Part shown: one piece after another, positions 47,175-58,071 of the stretch
How the letters are laid out: the number at the start of each line of letters is the position of its first letter
Numbering within the stretch: the stretch's first letter is position 1
Source of the DNA: Larus michahellis
Lineage: Eukaryota > Chordata > Aves > Charadriiformes > Laridae
Reading direction: 5' to 3'
Assembly: GCF_964199755.1 (NCBI RefSeq)
Contig: NC_133901.1
Span: 21,919,583 to 21,983,582 of the forward strand
Length of the DNA stretch: 64,000 nucleotides
Program-made: the position numbers and the translations under genes
The notes under the pieces: generated by a model
Database searches by the model: none
The model's input: only the letters and a program-made list of their open reading frames with translations
What the model was told of the DNA's origin: nothing

Positions 47175-50100
47175 GAGCACGGCCATGCCTTATGAAACCA
47201 CACCTCTGCCCGCAGGGACAGCTGTGCCCAGCTGTGCCCGCTCCAGCACGGACGCAGCACATCACCACCTGCCCAGCCCGGCTTCCAGCCCCCAGCGCCC
47301 CACAGAGAAGCTGGGCAAGGCAGAAATCATCCCTTTTGTAACGTCTCACTTCCCTGTTTGCCTTGGCTTCACAACATACCCAGTTTCACATTTTGACCTC
47401 CCCTCCTCCTCCGGAAGAGCCCTGCCTGTCGGAGGTGAGGTCTTCTGCTGCTTTCCAGATGGAAAACGATGTGCAGGAACCTCTCTCCCACAGCCATCAC
47501 CTGTTAGTATTTAAACAACCTTTATTTCTCATTGATTTTATTTTAAAGCATGAGTGCAAGAACTGTAAGAGTGAAGAGAACTCCCTCTTTCTACATCTGA
47601 AAAGAAACAGCTGTTTCCACGGCACGGAGCCAGCGAGACAGGGGGTTTCCTTCAAACCTCAAAAATGCAGGTGGCCCCATTAAAGCAGCCTGAGCTCTTT
47701 CTTCCATGCTTGTAACAGGGGACACCCCAAAGTACTTTGCTGAATCCAGGCCTCATGCACGGCTGCTACAAGCGGTTACACAGTGTAAGAAAACAGGAGG
47801 AAGAGAAAGGAATTGTGCTCCTGCTTTTCTTCAATATAGTTGTTATTTAAATTTTCTGACCAGCTACCCATGAGCCACAACTGAATACGATTCACACAAC
47901 AGAATCAAGGTTAAAACCACCCAATATCCCTAAACTGAAGGCACGGCCATCCTTGCACTCCACTGCTCCCTAAGCATTACCTGGGAGTTAGACAGAACAG
48001 AGAACCCCTTAAAAGGCTGCTGCAAAGAGAAAGGTAATAAAAGGGATTTCTGTATTGATGCTTGATATCACAGGTAGCGCTGGGCTTAAGTCGCGGTAAA
48101 GGAGCTGGCATTAGGACGAGCATTTCAGCTGAGAGGGGGCGTTTAGTTTCAGGGCAGACTGTCCAAGAACCTTTTGGGATCTGCAGCATAGGCGGATTTG
48201 AAGAAGTCAGAGAAACCTCACTCAGAACGATACAAGTGCAGCTGACCTTGCCTGGGACTGAAGGATGAGCAGTATGATTTCTTGAGGCCCTAGTCTTTCC
48301 ATTTTTATACCAGATTTAAACATAAATACACTACTACGTAACATTTTTGACATACTAATTATTTTCATCATCATTCAGACAGAACTGTCATGCTAAATGT
48401 TGCGGTTTTCCCCATATTAACCCAACCAGAATGAATCAATGTTTTATTATCATATTTAAAAATAATTTATAATATTTCATTGCCCTCTGCGATACCTTTT
48501 TTGCCAGCAGAACATTCTTGTCACTGCCAACATAACACTCTGTGTCAGTGCTTGCCAAACAAGAACTGATTGCCCAAGCCAGTTTTCCCTCTGAGAACAA
48601 GGACCACCTTGTCACTGACAACAGACACCAGAAAAAAAACCCTCCTTCGCCCCAAATGCAGCTGTCAGCTTACAAATCCAGCCAGTTTTTTCTTCTTTTT
48701 CCCCAGAATATTCCTTTCTTGCCACGTTGTCAGACTGTTCTTTCAGAGCCGTTATCCAGCATAATATTCACTGAGGACCACTTCCCAAGCCCTCCTGAGA
48801 AATGAAAAAGAACATATTCTTTCACCTGAAACTTCTGTGAAGATGTTCCTCTGTGATTTGTCATTGTCGGCTCCGCTCAGCTGCGGCTGACTTCTCGCTG
48901 TTGGCTTCCAGAAGGACCCTGAATCGTGATCTCCACAAGGCAGGGAGACTTACCCAGCTGCTGGCAATTTATTCATGCAAGATCCTGGTCCAGAGAGCAG
49001 CTGAGATCCGCAGCAAGCTATAATGAATTTGTCACCCTGTGTAACTAGGGATTCTATACTCGGCATTGGTTTTTTTACGACACACAAAATTCACCTTTGC
49101 AGGGAAAAAAAACATCGTCATTTAGGAGACCGTAGCAAGTTCCTATTCTCCGCTGCAGAATCTGGTGTGTAGTGATGCGTATTGGGTTTGGAGCAAGAAG
49201 CTCCAGAAGAGAGGAGAATTCTCACCGGGAATTTTAGAAGGAAATGACGGAGGGGCAAAGTAAACTTTAAGATACCTTCTATATGTTCCCCCCACCAAGT
49301 TTCCTTTTGGCATCAGAGAGCAGCAATCTTACCCCACTGATACACAGGGGTAAGCAGATTTTTCAACGTGGATATGTACACCAAAATGTTCCGTACCCCA
49401 TATACATGGACTGTCTTTAAAACTAACAGCTACAACCAAAGGCAAAAATCCTCAGCTAAACTGCTGATAAACTATCCCCTGGCTTACAGGACATTCCAGA
49501 CCAGACACAAGTTTGTTTTCAGTCTGTCCTTTCCACAAAAGTTGGGCAAATACTGTAGTGTACTGGGAAAGAGGAATGCAAATAAGATGCTATTTGTTTC
49601 TAGATGGCCAAGAGATTAGTTTTTAACTGCTTTATAGTGTTCTTTGTATTAAAACATCCGGTTACAAGAGCTGTTAAGTAAGTAAACAAAAAGATAAGGT
49701 TAAGTGGACTAGGCAATGGAACTTGAAATAACTATAATTAAAGATAATGTATATTGCTGGACTTCCTTAGGGCTCGCTGAGCAATAATTTCAAGAATAGC
49801 TTCTTCCTTTCCCTTAGCCTGGGTCTCATTAGTCATGTTCCAAGGCAACAGGTTTCCATGACAGCAAACATTAAGTCTCTTGCAGCACAGCCCATTATTT
49901 CTGCTACAAACGCTAAGCTTTCTCTACTATACTTCACGCTAGAGCCGCTGTCTTCAGGAAAAGAAATCCCTGAAAAATCCTAATAGACATGTAAATCAAC
50001 AGCTATATTTTATTTGTATTATGCTCATGCTAAGGAACACACACTCTATTGAATTCAGTGAGAACGCCTTCAGATTCCCCAGAAGGACGCTTTTACCTGG

Positions 50101-53081
50101 TCTGAGCTCACAAGTTCTTGGCAACTTGCCTAAAACAAAAATATAACGATGTAAGTGATGATGCAGACCCCACGCTCATAACGGCGTCAGATTAAGTTAA
50201 TGAAAATCCCACCGTAGGGATTAACGGCAGAATTGAGACCTTTGGGTTTAGTCATTTTCTGCAGGGTGAGAGCAACGTCCCCCACACAGGAGCTGTGCTG
50301 AAACGCATTTTCAATGGAGCAGAACATCACGAACAGACAGGGATAGGAGTTTTCTCTCTTTATGCACTGTGTTGAGCCATGTTATTTTGAGGGGACCGTT
50401 GATTGAATGTCTCTGGGTATCTTTGAAAGCCTCACTCACACTGTTAAACTCCTCTAATCTTTCCCTATAAACCGGTCCCTCCTGACCCCTAATGTACTGT
50501 TACTGCATGCTGTATTCCTCCAACGCAGCACAGTGCTAAGCCGAGGATAAAAAAAAAAAGTGTTATCTATTGGAAGGACTGTGAAATAAATGAAAAAATA
50601 GTAATTCATCCTTTCATAAGTACAGCATTACTCGGTCCAACATAAACTCAGACACAGAACCATACCTAAACTGCACAGTAAGTTCCCCACCTGGGTTTCT
50701 GAAAGCACAGGGTTTTTTTGTGGGAGCAGCTGGGGGGAGGCGTTGAAGATTCACTTTCAGCGGCTTTCTGTTAAACAAAGGCTGATAGGAGGTAACCTAA
50801 ACGCCAGTTTTCCTACAGTTATTTGTAAGAGTTGACACCTTTTAATGAGCCACAACACTCAGAAAAAAGAAACAGAAATTATAAGGATTCATGAATCCTG
50901 TGAGATCCTGACACTCTCGCTTCTCACTCATGATGATTTGTCATAGTTTTAATATTCCTATTGACATTACTACACTTATTTTTATCCCAGTCTAACGTCT
51001 GTCTCTCTCTTTTTAATTGCCATGATATGTTCAAAGATGTCACAACTCATGAGTTGCAAACAGTTGCATGACAGAGAACCAGCCCTGTCACAACTGGGAA
51101 GCAGTAAGATCACAGTAAGAATCCTCCGGGCAGAGATGCTAATAAGAAAATTAAGTAGCTTTTTGTTAGATGCAGGCAGCGAAAGCAAGGAAGGGAATCT
51201 AGGCTAGCAAGACAACTGTGATTAATGGTTGTTTTAGTAAATGTAATTTTGCAAACTAGGACATAGGGGCTTGAAGCTTCTCAGCAAGGTGAGAGTTTGG
51301 ATAACCGCAAAATATGTTAGTGAGATTGGGAAAACTGTTAAGGAAGCTGCTTTCTAATACTTTTTTTGATAACAATTTCATAAAGTAATCTCAGGAAACT
51401 TTACATTGATCATTTGCTAGAATAGTCAGGCAGGTTGGAGAGAGAAACATCAACAGCAAACACGAATGAAACGGGCAACGCCTCAGAGAGATTTATGAAT
51501 ATATACAAAGATATACGTATCTTCTGCTTTAAGAAAAAATCAAAGAACTAAGATACCAAGAGAAACAAATCTTCTGATGAGCTGTACTCCACAGTGTGCT
51601 AATGTATGTAGAGTCCTGTTGATGGCAATGGAGTTCCACAAAGACGGATGCATTTTGACACGGTGACCTAAAGGTAACCTGCCAACAACTGGGTGTCATT
51701 TGGGCTTTTTCCCTTTGGAGAAAGAGTTGTGTTGAGCTGAATGCTATTGTAACACCACTGAGGTGAGTGACTCCTTTCTTACTGAAGGTTATAAATAGTA
51801 GAAATACAAGTTTTAAGAACAAATTGATTTGAAACCTAAGTATGCTATACATAGAGGCTGACACTTGCAAAAGTCACATTAGGTACGGCTCACTTGCCTA
51901 CTTTGGGTAGCCCATCTCCAGGCAAAGGCAACAGGAATCTGTAGATGTTTCTTAAAGCACAAATATAAGTCAGCAGTTCTTTAGGGTGCTTAACGCATAC
52001 TTTCCATCCAACTTTGTAGCACAAAGGCAGCTGGTACAACAGGCACACCACCTTCCAATGACCTTTTGCACTAGGGCAAGGAAACCACACTAATTCCTTC
52101 ACGCTTCTGAAGCTGACACTGGATACATCAGCTTGGCAATGCTATTTATTTCAGATGCTATATTGATATGGCTGGCATAAGTACCCCTAGCTAATGTATT
52201 ATTTTTTTCCAGAAGGAATTCTTCTTCATTTGAAAAGAGAGAAAGACGTCCTACAGCTCTTCTTAGAATGATTGAAAAGACAGGCTTATGATGTCCTTAT
52301 TCATACCAAGAAATCTTCTTTTTGGAACTCCTGTTTTGATACCCTCCAGAATTCAAGCAACATGACCGTTTTAATAAGAGTCAGCGACTCACAGCATGGC
52401 TCCAAAAAAGAGTAAAAGCAAAAGAGTAAAAGCTAATGATTTCACTGAACAGAAGTCACTTATAAAAGTAAAGAGCGGAAAGAGACTCTTTGCACATTCT
52501 GAAGTGGCTTCTTAATCAATTAAACACTCTACTTTAAAAAACTTCATTTCAAACCATGAGAAAATAATATACAACTCATACAATTTCATTAATTTACTAT
52601 TAAATTGCATGTCTTCAGAGCTATTAAAAGCCCTTCAAGCAATTTTACTGTTTTTTCAATGCTGAAAGTATGCCTTTGACATCAATACAGAGCAAACAGA
52701 TGGATAAGGTAATTATAAAAAGAGCAGCATGACGCTACGAACCAGCTTGTCACAGTTTTACTAACAGACTAAATAACACAGGCAGAAAAGTGGGTTGACA
52801 ATTAGCAAAGTTGTCATGTTCTGTCAAAGTGCTCCCAACCTCCCCCAAAAAGACCCAAACCAAACCCAAACCCCTCCCCAGGAAGATACAAACAGACTGG
52901 GAAGGAAGAAGCGATAAAAATAATAGAATAAGTACGCAGGACATTTAAAGATTAGAAAAATCCCTGAAGGAAAATACTGACTGTACATCCCAGAAATAAA
53001 AGAAAATATATGTTAAAGGGAAATGTGAATCAATGCTTGGATCGTTCTGGCATATTTGTCTGATAACTTACCTAATTTTTG
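47175..53081. other. Intergenic, no gene recognised
   Basis: About 5.9 kb without recognisable exons, RNA genes or repeats beyond short A runs. Longest open frames are about 110 to 140 codons and show no family motif. The right half is AT-rich. Confidence 0.55.
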
Positions 53082-53151
53082 TCATAGAGTCACAGAATGT
53101 GTTGGGTTGGAAGGGAGCTTTAAAGGTCATCTAGTCCAACCCCCTGCAGTA
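53082..53151 (-). mobile_element. CR1 LINE 3' fragment, antisense
   Basis: GTCATAGAGTCACAGAATG followed by GTTGGGTTGGAAGGGAGC and CATCTAGTCCAACCCCCTGC is the reverse complement of a CR1 3' end. About 70 bp are kept. Confidence 0.9.
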
Positions 53152-54435
53152 AGTAAGTTTTTGTATGGGATGATTTCATGATTTGACAGAGACAAAATAT
53201 GTAGCTACGAGTTATGGGCTAAGATGAACAGAATTTCTCTAAGCTTTAAATTCTGTTAAGGGAGGAAATAATCTCTCTAAGGAAGCCAGTTCAAACAGTT
53301 CATAGAGTCCAAATTGCAGAAAGACAGGCGAGTTAACACACAGCTACAGCGTTTTATAACACACAGCAAGATGCCTAGCCCAGCTGATTCTTCTCGTCTC
53401 TACTACCTTACCCCTTTTCCCTTTGTGCAGGTTGCAAAGTTATAAAAGGTTGATTAAATTGTCCAGCCTTCACAAAAATGGGTCATGCTCAACTACTAGA
53501 AAGCTGATCATCCCCATAGGTGTGTGAATTGCAGACAGGAAAACTCTGCTGGCAAAGATGGTTATCGGTGTATAAAGAGTCAAAAGATGGATGAGATGAC
53601 CTTCACCCTAAAATCCCAAAGACTAATTTCTTCTCTTCAAGATATCTCTTACTGTCAAGCTGCACACTTCCAAGGGCTGGAGCCTTTGTCCAGGTCCAGG
53701 GGATCTAGGAAGGGGATAGGAAAATGAGGAGAAAGGCAGAAACAGGCCATCCGCATGCAGCAGCGACAAGGATTCATTAAACCTGGGAGAAGCCTACCTC
53801 GAGTCAGCACAGTCTTCCAGATTAAAGGGAGGTGTGGAGCGTGCTCTAATAGCAGTTGGAGCAGTCTTATTAGCAGACTAGAGCCGAAAATAGACAGAAA
53901 ATAGTGAAAGAAAGGGACACATACTTCTTAAACTAGACGGATTAATCTTTTCAGAAGAAGCTTGTGAAAACAGGGCCCACAACAATTTGGCTTTTAGAAA
54001 AAAAATTATTATTAGAGCAGAATAATCATTACATTCAAAATAATGGACATTTGTACAAAAGTAGAGTCATACGGTCAGCAGTGGACCAAAACTAGTAAAA
54101 ATACCTCTTCAAAGTACTGTCAGAGTAACATTTAATGATGGCAAAACCCATAGCTAAAAGACATGATACAAAACAAGTGTTTAGTCCAGCAATGAAAAGA
54201 GAAACTAGATCAAGGGTAATAACAATTCTGAGAAACTCATTTGCAGAGTAATGCAAATACAGAATTGTTAAACCCTGTGCTACATTAGCTGACCTTCATC
54301 TTCACCATTATACAAACAAACCCCTTTAGTCATTGGTTTTTGGTATTTCTCTGAGGATCTGGCACATTGGGAAGCAATTTCAGGAAGTGCATTTTACAGG
54401 TGCATAGAGCAGGTCCTCTCCAGGTAGTTTTAATG
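53152..54435 (-). other. AP1S3: Downstream of AP1S3 stop; 3'UTR, extent unknown
   Basis: The AP1S3 3'UTR must begin at 54435 and run leftwards on the minus strand. Its end is not certain. ATTAAA variants lie on the minus strand at 54428..54433 (too close to the stop to be likely) and 54131..54136. No canonical AATAAA was found in the first kilobase. The CR1 scrap at 53082 may or may not be within the transcript. Confidence 0.35.
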
Positions 54436-54471
54436 TTAAAATGCAGGCTTGTTCATGTACTCTTCTACTGT
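54436..54471 (-). CDS. AP1S3: AP1S3 last coding exon
   Basis: This exon encodes the 11 residues [11 protein letters not shown] and a TAA stop. It is too short to be found as an open frame alone. It joins in frame to the preceding exon (LQE, then TVEEY). The acceptor reads CTCCTCCAG, preceded by 22 consecutive T residues on the minus strand. From memory, mammalian AP1S3 has alternative C-termini, and one resembles this tail. Confidence 0.88.
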   Translation of the reverse strand, partial: TVEEYMNKPAF

Positions 54472-57400
54472 CTGGAGGAGAAAAAAAAAAAAAAAAAAAA
54501 AAGAAAAAGAAAGAAACGATGCATTATGGAGTGGTACAGTAATATTCAAACAAACCCTCTTCTCCTCTTTGAAGACAGTTGTAGTTTTGCATGGAATTAG
54601 ATCAGATTAATTAAAACGTAGAAATAATTCTGCTTTAAAAACCTGTAATGGCCTTTTAGAATCTGATCTTCAAATCATGACATACCACGGTTGTGGCTAA
54701 ACTCATCACATCTAGCTTTGTCCATAACTGGCCTAGTTTCATGCACAAATGCCAGACCACTGTGAAAACCTGTCTGACTTGCATAGCGTGCCCATAGCAC
54801 GCTGGTAGGACTAGCTGTTTCCTTCGGTGTTAGGACGGATCTTTCACCAGCTAGGAAAAAATTAAATAAATCCATCACATTCAACTGTTTTTGCCATTCC
54901 TGGCTCAACAGTACAAGTTACAGAAGAGAATTCCTGCAGCGTTCTGAATAAAGGTTACGTATCTGCGCCCTGCAGGAAAACGTAGGTTTCACATCTGTGC
55001 CCTGTGTTTACGAATGGAAGCGGAGTTTGCCAGCACACACTCTTGCCAATCTTAACTGTTAATAGTCGGTCATCTGTTCCAATGTATTAGTGAAACAGAA
55101 CGGATTTTTCTCTATTTATATTTGTATACATAAAATATAATCTTAAATTATGTTCTTATATTATATAAATATCTTAGACTTGTCTTATACTTTTTATGAA
55201 TGTAATATCTGAGAAACTCTAGCAGTTAAACTGCAAGAGAAGAATAGCAGTATATAAAGAGCCTCCAGATGATTCCACAAGATGCAAGAGGGTTGAATTG
55301 AAAGCCTATGTAACCGCATTGTTGTACTTATCAAAACTGAAGTTAAGACACATTTGGATAATTAAGTACCGGAAGTGCTTAGCTGTATTTTAAGCTTGTG
55401 TCAAACAAGGAAGATGTAGGAAGATGTGGTGTTTGCCTTTTGTCTTCCTCTGCCTTACCTCCTGCAACATGTCAGAGTCTTCCATGGCTTTCACTGCAGA
55501 CCTCTTTGAAGTTTCTTGTACTTCTCCACCAATTATAAACTCATCAAGAATAAAATAAGCTTTTTCAAAATTAAAGATGATATCCAGCTCACACACCTGC
55601 CAGAACAAAAGAACACGCAACATTTAAATGACTTCTACAGCATTATAAGCACTACTGTGCCAGAAGTTAAGATGATCAAATGTATTCAACATATGCACTC
55701 TTGTGGCAGGTAGCAGGGGGAAGAAAGATACTACAAATCAGTAATACTGCAGCTTCTGCACATATTCTCTCTCTATATATAGCCTAGACTTATAGCAAAG
55801 ATATTCTACTTACTGTATTTTATATGATACAGTACTTTCATACTAGTTTTCAGAGAACAAAGCTAACTTCCTAGCCTACTAACCTTATAAGAGGTCTTAT
55901 GTAGCACTTGTAATATGGGTTACATGTGTTCACGCAGTTTCACAGAGCCAGACAAATCCCCTGTCCTAGTGACCTTGCAGTCACCAACTGCTTTTTTGTT
56001 TTGAGGTGGTACAAATGCGAGTCATGGCACAGTGATTTAAATAAGAGATGAATTAAAGTAGTGGGGACAATTTAAAAAATAGTCATAGAAAAGGTGGGTC
56101 TCTTGTAGTCTTTAAAGACTTACTGAAAGACTTATTTGGACCTTCTTCAGGTATTTTCTTAAGAACCCAACACTTTATCTTCTTCCTCTTTATATGTCAT
56201 TATTATGAAACAAACAAAATCACTATATCTGAAGATGTCCGGAGGGAGAATTAAAGAAATGTCACCGGGGGGGTGGGTTTAAGTAATTTTCCTCAAGCTT
56301 TCCCCTTGAAATCTGTTCTGACAAAGATACACAAAACATCAAGATTAATTCTGGGAGGAAAAATGGATGGAAAAATATCTTATGATAGTCTCAGCACTAT
56401 TTCTTAAAATATTTTAATAATGAATTTCACTCTGGATGGAGAGAATCTATGGGGCAAGTAGGGCAGATGGAAACATGAAGCAAAACAGCTACAGGTAACT
56501 TTGTTTATCAGACAGCCAGGAGTGCAGTTCATGGGAGAAAGTAAAACCTACGTTTCCAAAGTATCTGTCCAGAAGCTCTACATATCGATGAACGACCTCT
56601 AGTGTCAGGAGCTCGTTATCCTGGTCTTCTATTGCACAACAGAAATACAAACTAGCATACCTACAAAAACAAAGGCAAAAACGCGAGAGTGAACAGCTGG
56701 ATCCTCAGTGCTCTGCTTGTCTCTTAAAAGTTATGCAAATCACAGTTAATATCTATCTTGTCTCTAAAATAATAATTTTCTTTCATTCTCATAGTGTCCC
56801 AGAGAACACTTAAAAAAAATAAATCACATAATTTCAACAAATTATTAATTTAGTTAGAAAAACAAACCGCACCCTTGGCAAAGTGGGATACCCGCATCGC
56901 TGGTCTAAATAAAACAAACAGTAAATCAATAGTACTTTAAAAGTCTTCCTCACCTGCTGCAATAGCACGACAGTAAGTGGAGTTAGTTAAACTGTAGAAT
57001 GAGTTACTCCTCTTTATCAAAAAATAAAAATAAAGGCAAAAATAAAGGTGGAAGGAGTTACATCTCAGCAAGCCTGCTGGCTCTCAGAGGACTGACAGTG
57101 TTTCACATAGGGCCAGAAAGCATGAAACTGCTTGGGCCAAACAATCTTCATAACTTGCAGCAAAACTTTATGTTTAAATCAACCCAAGATGGGAGTTAAC
57201 AATCTACCTCAAGTCTCTGGTGCTGTGGGCAGAGCCCCAACTTGTCACAGCATCTGGTCGGATGTTTACATCCGTCACTTCACAGCAAGGGACTCCATTT
57301 TTGCTAAATGGGAGATGCCGCTTAATACAGTGCGCTATACCTTAAAGGCTACTTTTTGTTTGCTACAACTTTACAAAAACTAAAAGGCAGTTAATGCTAA

Positions 57401-58071
57401 GCATCACGTAACTGGGGACCAGTGATTTGTTCGGAAAAGGAAGTGGGAATTAACACTTTCCAGAGCAAAAAATATTTCAAAGACAAAATTGGACAAAATG
57501 TTGAAGGAGCCTCAGAACAGTTCCTGCAGCCTCCTGAAAAGCCTGATAAAGCCCAGCACACGTTTCAGCAGGCCACCCTGGGGAATTAGAAGGAGCAGTG
57601 AAGCCTAAAGCCTTCTAACAGAATTTCAACCACTAATACTTATTAGGTTACTCCCATTTTTCTCATTTGACAGATTGTACAAGTATTTTTCACCCCGCAA
57701 TTTACCCTGCTGGTTTGTGCAGGGACACTGTGCTGTTAGACACTGTTAGATTGCTGATGGCAGGCTCCTACCAGCTTAGTCTAGCACGTAGGGTTTGTTT
57801 GGTGTTTTTCTTAGTGAGCCTTTATTTTTCCTCTTCTAGCATGTGTTATTTATATGAATAGTAATTACATGTTCTCATAAAGTTACTCACACCTTTTGTA
57901 AACAAGCTTGAGGTCTTTCCAGTCAACAAAACTACTTGTTTTTTGATTGCGAGACAAAATAATCTGAACAATTTCTCGAATGATCTTTTTCTTCTCTTTA
58001 TCAGGTAGCGTCGTGTACCATTTCTGAAGCCTTAATTTCCCCTGCCGACTGAAGAGCAGTATGAAGTGTAT
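54436..58071 (-). CDS. AP1S3: AP-1 complex subunit sigma-3 (sigma-1C), spliced, 5' partial
   Basis: Four spliced exons (58071..57893, 56660..56552, 55596..55459, 54471..54436) encode residues 2-154 of a 154-residue sigma adaptin, the family's usual length. The protein is the small subunit of the AP-1 clathrin adaptor. It pairs with gamma-adaptin at the trans-Golgi network and endosomes and helps bind acidic dileucine signals in cargo. The hallmark [13 protein letters not shown] sits at residues 8-20, [12 protein letters not shown] near 49-60, the [10 protein letters not shown] core strand next, and [18 protein letters not shown] in the fourth exon. All joins keep frame and use GT-AG ends. The opening IHFILLF and the end [11 protein letters not shown] point to the sigma-1C paralogue rather than AP1S1 or AP1S2. 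The start codon lies in an upstream exon, probably outside the window. No lesion is seen. Confidence 0.95.
54472..55458 (-). other. AP1S3: AP1S3 intron before the last exon
   Basis: A 987-bp GT-AG intron. Its 5' end is GAG/GTAAGG and its 3' end is the T22 tract plus CTCCTCCAG. No other gene or repeat is seen inside. Confidence 0.85.
54481..54502. repeat. AP1S3: A22 homopolymer (T22 on sense strand)
   Basis: Twenty-two A residues lie on the plus strand, 9 bases from the exon boundary. On the AP1S3 sense strand this is the polypyrimidine tract of the last exon's acceptor, extended upstream by further T/C-rich sequence. Confidence 0.92.
55459..55596 (-). CDS. AP1S3: AP1S3 coding exon 4 (residues 98-143)
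   Basis: A 138-nt exon in phase 0 at both ends. It begins [15 protein letters not shown] and ends EDSDMLQE, matching the human exon closely. The acceptor is TTCTGGCAG and the donor is GAG/GTAAGG. Reading past the donor would add 22 residues and stop at 55390. Confidence 0.96.
55597..56551 (-). other. AP1S3: AP1S3 intron 3
   Basis: A 955-bp GT-AG intron between residues 97 and 98. Its donor is AAC/GTAGGT. It is AT-rich and no embedded gene is seen. Confidence 0.9.
56552..56660 (-). CDS. AP1S3: AP1S3 coding exon 3 (residues 61-97)
   Basis: A 109-nt exon that completes the split arginine codon 61 with one G. It then encodes [18 protein letters not shown] and on to [12 protein letters not shown]. 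The acceptor is TTTTTGTAG. The length and phase are those expected of sigma-1 adaptin genes. Confidence 0.96.
56661..57892 (-). other. AP1S3: AP1S3 intron 2
   Basis: A 1232-bp GT-AG intron interrupting codon 61 after two bases. Its donor is AAAAG/GTGTGAGT. No repeat or second gene is recognised in it. Confidence 0.9.
57893..58071 (-). CDS. AP1S3: AP1S3 coding exon 2 (residues 2-61)
   Basis: A 179-nt exon. It begins directly after TTACTTTAG with the codon for isoleucine ([19 protein letters not shown]) and ends LKLVYK plus two bases of arginine 61. Beginning at residue 2 means the initiator ATG is the last codon of exon 1, the known sigma-1 gene arrangement. Confidence 0.96.
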
